Of a stretch of DNA of 64,000 nucleotides, positions 42,369-49,454 are shown one piece after another. Within the stretch, counting starts at the first letter, position 1; every line of letters begins with the position of its first letter. The notes under the pieces were generated by a model. The model searched no databases and had not been told where the DNA came from. It saw only the letters and a program-made list of their open reading frames with translations. Origin of the DNA: WHSW01 sp963781265 (lineage in GTDB: Bacteria > Actinomycetota > Thermoleophilia > Solirubrobacterales > 70-9); assembly GCA_963781265.1 (NCBI GenBank), contig CAWAFH010000011.1, positions 65,714-129,713 on the forward strand, read 5' to 3'. The position numbers and the translations under genes were made by a program.

Positions 42369-43375
42369 GCGCGACCGTCGAACGGCGACCGTCGAACGGC
42401 GAGCGGCAAGCTCGCGAGCTGACCTACCTCGAAGCGATCAGCGACGGGCTGCGCGAGGAAATGCGCCGGGACGACACCGTGTTCTGCCTGGGCGAGGACA
42501 TCGGCGCCTTCGGCGGGGCGTTCAAGGTCACCGACGGGTTCGTCGACGAGTTCGGGGCCGAGCGCGTGCTCGACACCCCGCTGGCGGAGAACGCGATCAT
42601 CGGGACAGCGGTCGGAGCGGCGGTCGAGGGGCTGCGGCCCGTCTGCGAGATGCAGTTCGCCGACTTCATCTCCTGCGGGTTCGACCAGCTCGTCAACGTC
42701 GCCGCGAAGCTTCACTACCGCCAGGGAGTGGCCGCGCCGATGGTCGTCCGGCTGCCCTCGGGAGGCGGGTTCTCCGGCGGGCCGTTTCACTCCCAGAACC
42801 CGGAGGCCTGGTTCTTGCAGGCGCCGGGTCTGAAGGTGGTCGCGCCGGCGACCGCCGCCGACGCCAAGGGCCTGCTGGTCGCGGCGATCCGCGATCCGAA
42901 TCCGGTCTGCTACCTCGAGCACAAGGGCCTGTACCGCTACGTCAAGGGCGAGGTCCCCGAGGGCGACTACGAGGTCGAGCTCGGCAAGGCCCGCGTCGCG
43001 CGCGAGGGCGAGGAGATGACCGTGATCGCGTACGGATCGGCGGTTCACCTGGCGCTCGACGCCGCAGCGGCGCTCGACGAGTCGATCGAGGTGATCGACC
43101 TGCGCTCGCTCTGCCCGCTCGACACCGAGGCGATCCTGGCGAGCGCGCGCAAGACCGGCAAGGTGCTGGTCGCCCACGAGGCGACGCAATCGTGCGGCGT
43201 CGGAGCCGAGGTCGCCGCGCTGGTCGCGGCGGAGGCGTTCGAGGACCTCGACGCCCCGGTGCGCAGGCTGACCGCGGCCGACGTCCCGATCCCGTTCAGC
43301 CCGCCGCTCGAGCAGGCCGTCCTGCCCCAGCTCGACGACATGAAGGAGGCGTGCAGTGAACTCCTCAGCTACTAG
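42365..43375 (+). CDS. bkdB: Branched-chain-type 2-oxoacid dehydrogenase E1 beta subunit
   Basis: A 336-residue E1 beta chain with LTYLEAISDGLREEMRRDD, CLGEDIGAFGGAFKVTDGF, VLDTPLAENAIIGTAVGAAVEG, GFDQLVNVAAKLHYRQG and the C-terminal IDLRSLCPLDTEAI ... VLVAHEAT. The first 16 residues (MSATVERRPSNGERQA) precede family homology and are encoded by a degenerate heptamer array. It overlaps bkdA by 4 nt and bkdC by 20 nt. Confidence 0.9.
   Translation: MSATVERRPSNGERQARELTYLEAISDGLREEMRRDDTVFCLGEDIGAFGGAFKVTDGFVDEFGAERVLDTPLAENAIIGTAVGAAVEGLRPVCEMQFADFISCGFDQLVNVAAKLHYRQGVAAPMVVRLPSGGGFSGGPFHSQNPEAWFLQAPGLKVVAPATAADAKGLLVAAIRDPNPVCYLEHKGLYRYVKGEVPEGDYEVELGKARVAREGEEMTVIAYGSAVHLALDAAAALDESIEVIDLRSLCPLDTEAILASARKTGKVLVAHEATQSCGVGAEVAALVAAEAFEDLDAPVRRLTAADVPIPFSPPLEQAVLPQLDDMKEACSELLSY
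42373..42407 (+). repeat. Degenerate heptamer array, 5 units, at the start of bkdB
   Basis: GACCGTC, GAACGGC, GACCGTC, GAACGGC, GAGCGGC: a 7-nt period with alternating variants; the last unit is the canonical one. It encodes the extra N-terminal residues of BkdB. Confidence 0.7.
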
Positions 43376-44654
43376 TCCCTCAGCAGACCCGGCCGCCCCC
43401 GGACGCGAAGCGGAGGAGGCGGGCGGAACGTTCGAGGTTCTGATGCCCAAGATGGGGATCTCGGTCTCCGAGGGGACGATCGTCGAGTGGCGCAAGCAGC
43501 CGGGCGACCGGATCGAGGCCGACGAGACGATCGCCGACGTGACCACCGACAAGATCGACGTCGAGATTCCCTCGCCGGCCGGCGGCATCGTGGCGCGGCT
43601 GGTCGTCGAGGCGGGCGAGAGCGTCGAGGTCGGAGCGGTGATCGCGGAGATCGACACGGGCGCCAGCGCCCCGGACGACTCCCGAGAGCCCGGCCCGCCG
43701 ACCGCCGAGCGCCCCCCGCACGTCGAGGCGGAGGCCGACCGGTCGGGCTTCTACTCGCCGGTCGTGCGGCGGATCGCCGACAAGCACGGGATCGACCTCG
43801 CGCGGGTCGAGGGAAGCGGGATCGGCGGGCGGGTCCGAAAGCGCGACGTCCTGGCGCACGTGCAGACCGGGAACGGGAACGGCACGGCCGAGAAGCGCCA
43901 ACCGGTCCTGCACACGGAGTCCCCGTACCGCCCCGACCCGCCGCCCGAGCCGACGTCGAGCGGCGAGCGGCGCGAGCCGATGACGGTCATGCGCCAGGCG
44001 ATCGCGCGGCACATGGTCGCAAGTCGCCAGACGGCGGCGCATTGCACGACGATCGTCGAGGTCGACATGTCGCGGGTGGCGCGCCGGCGCGCCGAGCTGA
44101 AGCCGGCGATGGCTCGCAAAGGCGTCGGGCTCACCTACCTCGCGTTCGTCGCGGTGGCGACGGTCGAGGCGCTCGAGCGCCATCCGGTGCTGAACGCGTC
44201 GGTCGACGGCGATGAGCTCGTCTACCACGACGACGTCAACCTCGGGATCGCGGTCGCGCTCGACGAGGGCCTGATCGTCCCGGTCATCGCTCGCGCCCAG
44301 CGGCTCAGCCTCGAGGGCATGGCGGCGGCGATCGCCGACGTCGCCGAGCGGGCGAGGACAAAGCGGCTCGAGCCCGATGAGGTTCACGGCGGCACGTTCA
44401 CGATCACCAACCCCGGGCAGTTCGGGGCGGTGCTCGCGACGCCGATCATCAACCAGCCGCAGGTGGCGATCCTCGACCTCGAGGCGATCGTCAAGCGGCC
44501 GGTCGTGGTCTCCGACGAGGCCGGGGATTCGATCGCGATCCGCCCGATGACCTACCTGCCCATGTCGTGGGATCACCGCGCCCTCGACGGCGCCGAGGCG
44601 GCGAAGTTCCTCGGCCGGGTGAAGGCGCGGCTCGAGGGCTGGGAGGTCGAGTGA
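43356..44654 (+). CDS. bkdC: Branched-chain-type dihydrolipoamide acyltransferase (E2)
   Basis: A 432-residue E2. A lipoyl domain (FEVLMPKMGISVSEGTIVEW, DVTTDKIDVEIPSP with the lipoyl Lys) is followed by a peripheral-subunit-binding domain (YSPVVRRIADKHGIDLARV, GIGGRVRKRDV) and the catalytic core (MRQAIARHMVASR, HGGTFTITNPGQFG, INQPQVAILDLEAI). The active site SWDHRALDGAEAAKFL keeps His and Asp. The N-terminal 25 residues (to EEAGG) are an extension that contains the dispersed hairpin element. GTG start overlapping bkdB by 20 nt; the frame is intact, unlike the first E2. Confidence 0.92.
   Translation: MNSSATSPSADPAAPGREAEEAGGTFEVLMPKMGISVSEGTIVEWRKQPGDRIEADETIADVTTDKIDVEIPSPAGGIVARLVVEAGESVEVGAVIAEIDTGASAPDDSREPGPPTAERPPHVEAEADRSGFYSPVVRRIADKHGIDLARVEGSGIGGRVRKRDVLAHVQTGNGNGTAEKRQPVLHTESPYRPDPPPEPTSSGERREPMTVMRQAIARHMVASRQTAAHCTTIVEVDMSRVARRRAELKPAMARKGVGLTYLAFVAVATVEALERHPVLNASVDGDELVYHDDVNLGIAVALDEGLIVPVIARAQRLSLEGMAAAIADVAERARTKRLEPDEVHGGTFTITNPGQFGAVLATPIINQPQVAILDLEAIVKRPVVVSDEAGDSIAIRPMTYLPMSWDHRALDGAEAAKFLGRVKARLEGWEVE
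43396..43419 (+). repeat. Dispersed GCGAAGC-core hairpin element, copy 3
   Basis: A 24-base perfect match to the reverse complement of 566-589. Flanks CCGGCCGCC and GGCGGGCGG are partly complementary. It is translated as PGREAEE before the lipoyl domain. Confidence 0.75.
43958..43971 (+). repeat. Heptamer GAGCGGC x2 inside bkdC
   Basis: Two perfect units in the linker before the catalytic domain, translated as SSGERRE. Confidence 0.6.
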
Positions 44655-45754
44655 TGGCGATCGCCACCCCGGCGCACACCAACGGGCACGCGACCGTCGC
44701 CCCGCCCCAGATCCCGCCGGTGGCGCTCGACCACGAGCAGCTCGTCGTCCGCCGCGGCGAGCGCTCGGGCCTCTATTGCGTGGTCGCCGTCCACTCGACG
44801 GCGCTCGGCCCGGCGCTCGGCGGCCTGCGGATCTGGCACTACCCGGCCAGCGCCGACGCGGTTCGCGATGCGATGCGGCTGGCGGCGGGAATGACCCTCA
44901 AGGCCGCCGCCGCCGGGCTCGCGCTCGGCGGCGGCAAGGGCGTGATCTGCGCGCCACCCGGCGGGCTCACCGGCGAGCCGCGCCGCGCGGCGCTGCTGGA
45001 TTTCGGCGACCTGGTCGAGTCGCTCGGCGGCCGCTACATCACCGCCGAGGACGTCGGCGCCTCACCGGACGACCTGGTCACCCTGAGCGAGCGCACCGAC
45101 CACGTCACCGGGCTGCCCGCCGAGCGCGGCGGGTCGGGCGACCCCAGCCCGTTCACGGCGATCGGGGTCGAGGCGGCGATCCGGGCCTGCGCCGCCGAGC
45201 GGTTCGGCAGCCCCGGGCTCGCCGGGCGCACGGTCTGCATCGTCGGGCTCGGCCATGTCGGGGCGGGACTCGCGCGGCGCCTCGCGGACGCCGGCTGTGA
45301 GCTGTTGCTGAGCGACATCGACCCGGGCAAGCGGGCGCTCACCGAGGTGCTCGGCGGGACCTGGCGCGACCCGGGCGACGCGATCCTCGCCGAGTGCGAC
45401 GTGCTCGCGCCGTGCGCGCTCGGCGGTGCGATCGACGCCGCGAACGTGGGTGAACTGCGCTGCGAGATCGTCTGCGGGTCGGCCAACAACCAGCTCGCCG
45501 ATGACGCACTCGCGGGCGTCCTCGCCGACCGGGGAATCCTGTACGCGCCCGACTTCGTCGCCAATGCAGGTGGGCTGATCCACGTGTTCATGGAGGTGGA
45601 CGGCTACTCCGAGGAGCGCGCGGTCGAACTGGCGCTCGGCATCGAGCAAACCGTCGCGCGAATCCTCGCGATCGCCCGCGAGCGGGACGCCGCGCCGCTG
45701 ACCGCCGCTCGCGAGCTCGCCGGCGAGCGGCTCGGCGCGGCTCTGCGAAACTGA
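44654..45754 (+). CDS. Leucine/valine-type amino acid dehydrogenase
   Basis: A 366-residue Glu/Leu/Phe/Val dehydrogenase. GPALGGLRIWHY, MTLKAAAAGLALGGGKGVI (catalytic-type Lys), RYITAEDVGASPDDL, the NAD motif CIVGLGHVGAGLARRL, and CGSANNQLAD ... YAPDFVANAGGLI fit leucine dehydrogenases (Bcd/Ldh). It makes branched-chain 2-oxo acids from Leu, Val and Ile, the substrates of the preceding E1/E2 complex. The ATG shares its A with the bkdC stop. Exact specificity (Leu, Val or Phe) is not readable. Confidence 0.85.
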   Translation: MAIATPAHTNGHATVAPPQIPPVALDHEQLVVRRGERSGLYCVVAVHSTALGPALGGLRIWHYPASADAVRDAMRLAAGMTLKAAAAGLALGGGKGVICAPPGGLTGEPRRAALLDFGDLVESLGGRYITAEDVGASPDDLVTLSERTDHVTGLPAERGGSGDPSPFTAIGVEAAIRACAAERFGSPGLAGRTVCIVGLGHVGAGLARRLADAGCELLLSDIDPGKRALTEVLGGTWRDPGDAILAECDVLAPCALGGAIDAANVGELRCEIVCGSANNQLADDALAGVLADRGILYAPDFVANAGGLIHVFMEVDGYSEERAVELALGIEQTVARILAIARERDAAPLTAARELAGERLGAALRN

Positions 45755-45758
45755 ATCG

Positions 45759-46481
45759 ATGGACACGCTTTCGGTCGCCCGGCTCGGCCTCGTCCCCTAT
45801 TCGGAGGGCGCGCGGGTCCAGGCCGAGCTCGAGCGGGCTCGGCTCGCGGGCGAGGTCGGGGACCTCGTGCTGATGCTCGAGCACCCGCCCGTCTACACGA
45901 AGGGTCGCCGCTCGGCGGCCGAGGAGCTGCCGATGGGCGAGGACTGGTACCGGATGCAGGGGATCGAGGTCGCCACCGCCGACCGCGGCGGCCAGGTCAC
46001 CTACCACGGCCCCGGCCAGCTGGTCGCCTACCCGATCATGAGCCTGCGGTCGCTGGCCCGCCCCGACGACGTGCACTGGTTCGTACGCTCGATGGAGACG
46101 GCGATGATCGCGGCGATCGGCGACTTCGGAGTCGAGGCCGGGACGCTCGACCGGTTGACCGGGGTCTGGGTCGGCGACGAGCCGCCGCCCGGCGGGGACG
46201 CGCGCAAGATCGGCTCGATCGGCATCCACGTCCGCAAGGGGGTCACCACCCACGGCCTCGCGGTCAACGTCGCCAACGACCTGCAGCCGTTCGAGTGGGT
46301 GGTCCCGTGCGGGATCGAGGCGTGCCGGATGACCTCGCTGACTCGCGAGCTCGGCGCCGAGCAGTCGGTCGGCGAGTTTGCGAGCGCGCTCGCCGCGCGG
46401 CTCGGCGAGGCTTACGAGCGCGAGCCCGTGGAGACCCCGGCGGCGGAGCTGCTCGGGTCACTAAGTTTGAGCGCGAGATGA
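45759..46481 (+). CDS. lipB: Octanoyltransferase LipB
   Basis: Moves octanoate from acyl carrier protein to lipoyl domains. A 240-residue protein with EHPPVYTKGRR, RGGQVTYHGPGQLVAYP, KIGSIGIHVRKGVTTHGLAVNV (catalytic Lys) and VPCGIEACRMTSL (acyl-thioester Cys). It starts 4 nt after the dehydrogenase gene and its stop overlaps the lipA ATG (ATGA). Confidence 0.95.
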   Translation: MDTLSVARLGLVPYSEGARVQAELERARLAGEVGDLVLMLEHPPVYTKGRRSAAEELPMGEDWYRMQGIEVATADRGGQVTYHGPGQLVAYPIMSLRSLARPDDVHWFVRSMETAMIAAIGDFGVEAGTLDRLTGVWVGDEPPPGGDARKIGSIGIHVRKGVTTHGLAVNVANDLQPFEWVVPCGIEACRMTSLTRELGAEQSVGEFASALAARLGEAYEREPVETPAAELLGSLSLSAR

Positions 46482-47425
46482 GCGATACGGCCCAGCGCAT
46501 CCACGTCACCCGGTCGCGCGCCAACCCCGGCGGCGCCAGCGGGATCGAGGGCCGCCCGTTCCGCGAGCGCAAGCCACCGTGGCTGAAGGTCCCGGCGCCC
46601 GGCGGCGCGACCTACCGGCGGCTGAAGAAGTCGATCGAAGCCGACAACCTGCACACCGTCTGCGAGGAGGCGAACTGCCCCAACGTCGGCGAGTGCTGGG
46701 AGCGCGGCACCGCGACGTTCATGATCCTCGGCGACGTCTGCACCCGGCGCTGCGGCTTCTGCAACGTGCAGACCGGGGTGCCGACCTGGCACGACCCGCT
46801 CGAGCCGCTCCGCGTCGCCACCCAGGTGAAGAAGATGGGGCTGCGCCACGCCGTCGTCACCTCGGTCGATCGCGACGACCTGCCGGACTACGGCGCCTCG
46901 GCGTTCGTGGGCGTGATCCGTTCGATCCGCATGATGGCCCCGGACTGCAAGGTCGAGATCCTCACCCCCGATTTCCGCGGCCAGGAGATGCCCCTCGCGA
47001 AGGTGGTCCACGAGCGGCCCGACGTCTTCAACCACAACGTCGAGACGGTCCCGCGCCTGTACCCGCGCGCGCGGCGCGGCTCGGACTTCCTGCGCTCATG
47101 CCGGGTCCTCCGGCTCGCCAAGGAGATGGGCGGCGACCGGGTGCTGACCAAGTCCGGCCTGATGGTCGGCCTGGGTGAGGACTTCGACGAGATGGTCGAC
47201 ACGTTCCGGACCCTGCGCGAGCACCGGGTGCAGATCCTCACGGTCGGCCAGTACCTGCGCCCGACCGAGAAGCACCTGCCGGTCGTGCGCTACTGGGAGC
47301 CGGCCGAGTTCGACCGCCTGCGCGACGCCGCCTACGAGCTCGGCTTCGAGTCGGTCGCCGCCGGCCCGCTCGTGCGCAGCTCCTACCACGCGGACGAGGC
47401 GGCCGCCCAGGCCGCCGCCGCCTGA
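46478..47425 (+). CDS. lipA: Lipoyl synthase LipA
   Basis: Radical-SAM enzyme that inserts two sulfurs into octanoyl-lipoyl domains. A 315-residue protein. The auxiliary cluster motif is CEEANCPNVGEC (C-x4-C-x5-C), the radical-SAM motif is CTRRCGFC, and a C-terminal RSSY provides the Ser ligand. LipB, LipA and both E2 substrates are in one region. The N-terminal 40 residues contain a basic segment before homology begins at PPWLKVPAPGG. Confidence 0.96.
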   Translation: MSDTAQRIHVTRSRANPGGASGIEGRPFRERKPPWLKVPAPGGATYRRLKKSIEADNLHTVCEEANCPNVGECWERGTATFMILGDVCTRRCGFCNVQTGVPTWHDPLEPLRVATQVKKMGLRHAVVTSVDRDDLPDYGASAFVGVIRSIRMMAPDCKVEILTPDFRGQEMPLAKVVHERPDVFNHNVETVPRLYPRARRGSDFLRSCRVLRLAKEMGGDRVLTKSGLMVGLGEDFDEMVDTFRTLREHRVQILTVGQYLRPTEKHLPVVRYWEPAEFDRLRDAAYELGFESVAAGPLVRSSYHADEAAAQAAAA

Positions 47426-47448
47426 CGCTCCACTCAGCCCACGGAGCG
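47426..47448. terminator. Hairpin between convergent lipA and DUF2945 gene
   Basis: CGCTCC (47426-47431) pairs with GGAGCG (47443-47448) over an 11-nt loop containing the second stop codon. Possible bidirectional terminator; no U-tract. Confidence 0.35.
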
Positions 47449-47649
47449 CCGCAGCGCCGCGGGACGGCGCGCGGTCTCCTTCCCCGACGCCGCGCTGCGC
47501 ACGACGTAGCGGGGATCGGCGGCCGACGCGGCCACCACCCGTCCGGCGATCTCGGTCCGCTTCGTCAGCCGCCGGCGAACGGTCCCCTTCACCGTGACGC
47601 CGCGAAAGCTCCACTCGACGCGATCCCCGCGCTTGAACTCCTGTGCCAT
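47434..47649 (-). CDS. DUF2945 (hypervirulence-associated TUDOR-like) protein
   Basis: A 71-residue small protein: MAQEFKRGDRVEWSFRGVTVKG, TVRRRLTKRTEIAGR, DPRYVVRSAASGKETARRP. These match the short SH3/TUDOR-like DUF2945 family, whose function is unknown. A good Shine-Dalgarno (AGAAGGAG) lies 5 nt before the ATG. Convergent with lipA. Confidence 0.8.
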   Translation of the reverse strand: MAQEFKRGDRVEWSFRGVTVKGTVRRRLTKRTEIAGRVVAASAADPRYVVRSAASGKETARRPAALRRSVG

Positions 47650-47747
47650 GACGCTCCTTCTCCGGTTTCCAAAGGGCCAACCCCGGAGGGCCGCGCGGCG
47701 CCCTCCCGGACGAGACGGCGGGAGGGGCGAACTACTCTTCCCCAACC

Positions 47748-48350
47748 TTGTTCCCGCTCAAGGACAACGTGCCCTCGGTTCGCCCGCCGCTGGCGACGAT
47801 CGCGCTGATCGTCGCCTCGGTGGTCCTCTGGGCGCTCGACTGGAGCCCCGACCTGACCGAGACCTGGTGGCCGCTGGCGGCGCTCGCCTCGCTGTTCGTC
47901 GGCGGCGGCTTCGTCGAGCTGATCGTCGACATGCTCTTCCTGTGGCTGTTCGCGAAGACGCTCGAGGACACGCTGGGCCGGCCGCGCTTCCTGGCGCTGT
48001 TCGCGCTCGGCGGGATCGCGGCGGCCGCCGGACAGGCGCTCGCCGATCCTGACCTCGCCGCCCCGACGGTCGGCGTCGCCGGTTCGATCGCAGCGCTGAT
48101 CGGCGCCTACGCGCTGCTCTACCCGCGGGCCGGGATTCTCTGCTGGGTGCTGATCCCGTTCTTCGTCACGTTCGTCGAGATCCCGGCGCTGGTCCTCGCC
48201 GGCGTTTGGCTCGTCGCACAGGCGCTGCCCCTGCTCGGCCAGCCGCCGTTCGCGGCGCTCGCGGCCGGGGTCGTGTTCGGCCTGCTCGTCGCCCGCCCGC
48301 TCACCCATGGACGGGAACTGATCGCCGACCGCTCGCAGCCGGGGTATTAG
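47748..48350 (+). CDS. Rhomboid-family membrane protein lacking the catalytic residues
   Basis: A 200-residue protein with about six membrane segments. MFPLKDNVPSVRPP is the typical rhomboid start. The GxSG motif region reads GVAGSIAALIGAY, so the nucleophile Ser is Ala. The late helix where GFxxG with a catalytic His is expected reads FAALAAGVVFGLL, without His. It is therefore probably a pseudoprotease. TTG start; a longer start is not available. Followed after 3 nt by a small membrane protein gene. Confidence 0.75.
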   Translation: MFPLKDNVPSVRPPLATIALIVASVVLWALDWSPDLTETWWPLAALASLFVGGGFVELIVDMLFLWLFAKTLEDTLGRPRFLALFALGGIAAAAGQALADPDLAAPTVGVAGSIAALIGAYALLYPRAGILCWVLIPFFVTFVEIPALVLAGVWLVAQALPLLGQPPFAALAAGVVFGLLVARPLTHGRELIADRSQPGY

Positions 48351-48353
48351 GCC

Positions 48354-48533
48354 GTGGACCCGGGCCTCCGAGCCGCGCTTCTGATCGGCGGCCTGATCTT
48401 CGTCGGCCTGTTCGCCGCGATGACCGTCTCAGTGGTGCTCGAGGACGGCGTCGACGTGCTCACGGTGACCGCGACGGTGATCGTCGTGCTACTGGCGCTT
48501 CCGCTGATCGGCGCGCTTCGCGACCGCCGCTGA
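48354..48533 (+). CDS. Small two-span membrane protein
   Basis: A 59-residue ORF with GTG start 3 nt after the rhomboid stop. Two hydrophobic helices (AALLIGGLIFVGLFAAMTVS and VTATVIVVLLALPLIGAL) are separated by an acidic turn (LEDGVD), and the tail is RDRR. No family recognised. Tight spacing suggests it is translated with the rhomboid-like protein and may partner it. Confidence 0.6.
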   Translation: MDPGLRAALLIGGLIFVGLFAAMTVSVVLEDGVDVLTVTATVIVVLLALPLIGALRDRR

Positions 48534-48542
48534 GCGCCGGGC

Positions 48543-48995
48543 CTAACGTCCCGCCGGGCGGCGACGTCGCCACCTGAGCTCGGAGCTCGCCGGGCCGCCG
48601 GTGGTCTCGACGTCCTGCGTGCGAAGCACGAGTTCGTCGCCGTCGAGGACGTACTCGCGGCGTTTGTCCATCCCCGGCTGGTCCGGGTGGACCGCGAGCT
48701 CGACATGGTGGATGACCACGCCTGGCGCCGGCAGCGAGAACGTCCCGCAGTACGCGTTGTAGGTCGCGTACGCCGCCGCGCGCTCGCCCGTGGTGCCGGC
48801 GGTCCATTCGCGCGACCCGAAGCGAGCGCGCCCGGAGTGCTGGATCTGCACGGCCATGCGCCCGCCGGCCAGGTAGATCAGCTCCCCGCGCGGCGACCCG
48901 CCACCGTGCTCGACCCGCTTGCCGTCAGCGTCGATCCCGGTCCAGGCGACCAGGGTCCACTCGCCCAGCAGGCTTTCGACGGCTGCAGCGTCCAC
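48543..48995 (-). CDS. Lipocalin-like domain protein
   Basis: A 150-residue protein: LLGEWTLVAWTG, GELIYLAGGRMAVQI, YNAYCGTFSL, VVIHHVELAVHPDQPG and REYVLDGDELVLRT. The strand pattern fits the small cytosolic lipocalin-like (Lipocalin_5) family, which binds unknown small ligands. GTG start. It lies 4 nt after the GFA-family gene on the same strand, probably one operon. Confidence 0.75.
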   Translation of the reverse strand: MDAAAVESLLGEWTLVAWTGIDADGKRVEHGGGSPRGELIYLAGGRMAVQIQHSGRARFGSREWTAGTTGERAAAYATYNAYCGTFSLPAPGVVIHHVELAVHPDQPGMDKRREYVLDGDELVLRTQDVETTGGPASSELRWRRRRPAGR

Positions 48996-48999
48996 GGCG

Positions 49000-49419
49000 C
49001 TAGCCGTGCGGCGAGCCCTCGAAGCGCTCGAGACCGTCGTCGGGGATCGGCTCCCAGGCCGCAGCGTTCGCGACGAAGCTCCGCTTGCTCGGGCGGACGC
49101 CGGGGTCGCCCTCGAAGGCGCTCATCCGGATCGCCATCTGCGCAGGATCGTCCGGGTTGCGGCTGAACAGGTGCGCCCCGCATTCGCTGCAGAACGCCTT
49201 CTCGAAGCCGCCGTCGGGATGGCGCCAGGTCTTGACCAGCTCGGCGCCGTCGAGCAGCTCGAACCCGGACCCGTCGATCTGCGCTTGAGCCGAGGCCGCG
49301 GTCCCGGTGCGGCGCTGGCAGCGGGTGCAGTGGCAGTAGGTCGCGCGGGTGGCCGGCGCGGCGATCCGGAAGCGGATCGCGCCGCACAGACAGCGACCGG
49401 TGAGCGCCGGCTCGGACAC
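49000..49419 (-). CDS. GFA-family (CENP-V/GFA zinc domain) protein
   Basis: A 139-residue zinc-binding protein: RCLCGAIRF, YCHCTRCQRRTGT and FCSECGAHLFSR supply the CxC, CHCxxCQ and CxxC ligands of the GFA fold. Family members were first linked to glutathione-dependent formaldehyde activation, but most have no proven function. It precedes the lipocalin-like gene in a small divergent operon. Confidence 0.85.
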   Translation of the reverse strand: MSEPALTGRCLCGAIRFRIAAPATRATYCHCTRCQRRTGTAASAQAQIDGSGFELLDGAELVKTWRHPDGGFEKAFCSECGAHLFSRNPDDPAQMAIRMSAFEGDPGVRPSKRSFVANAAAWEPIPDDGLERFEGSPHG

Positions 49420-49454
49420 GGGCCCGAGGCTATACGTGAAAGGATCGCGGCGCC

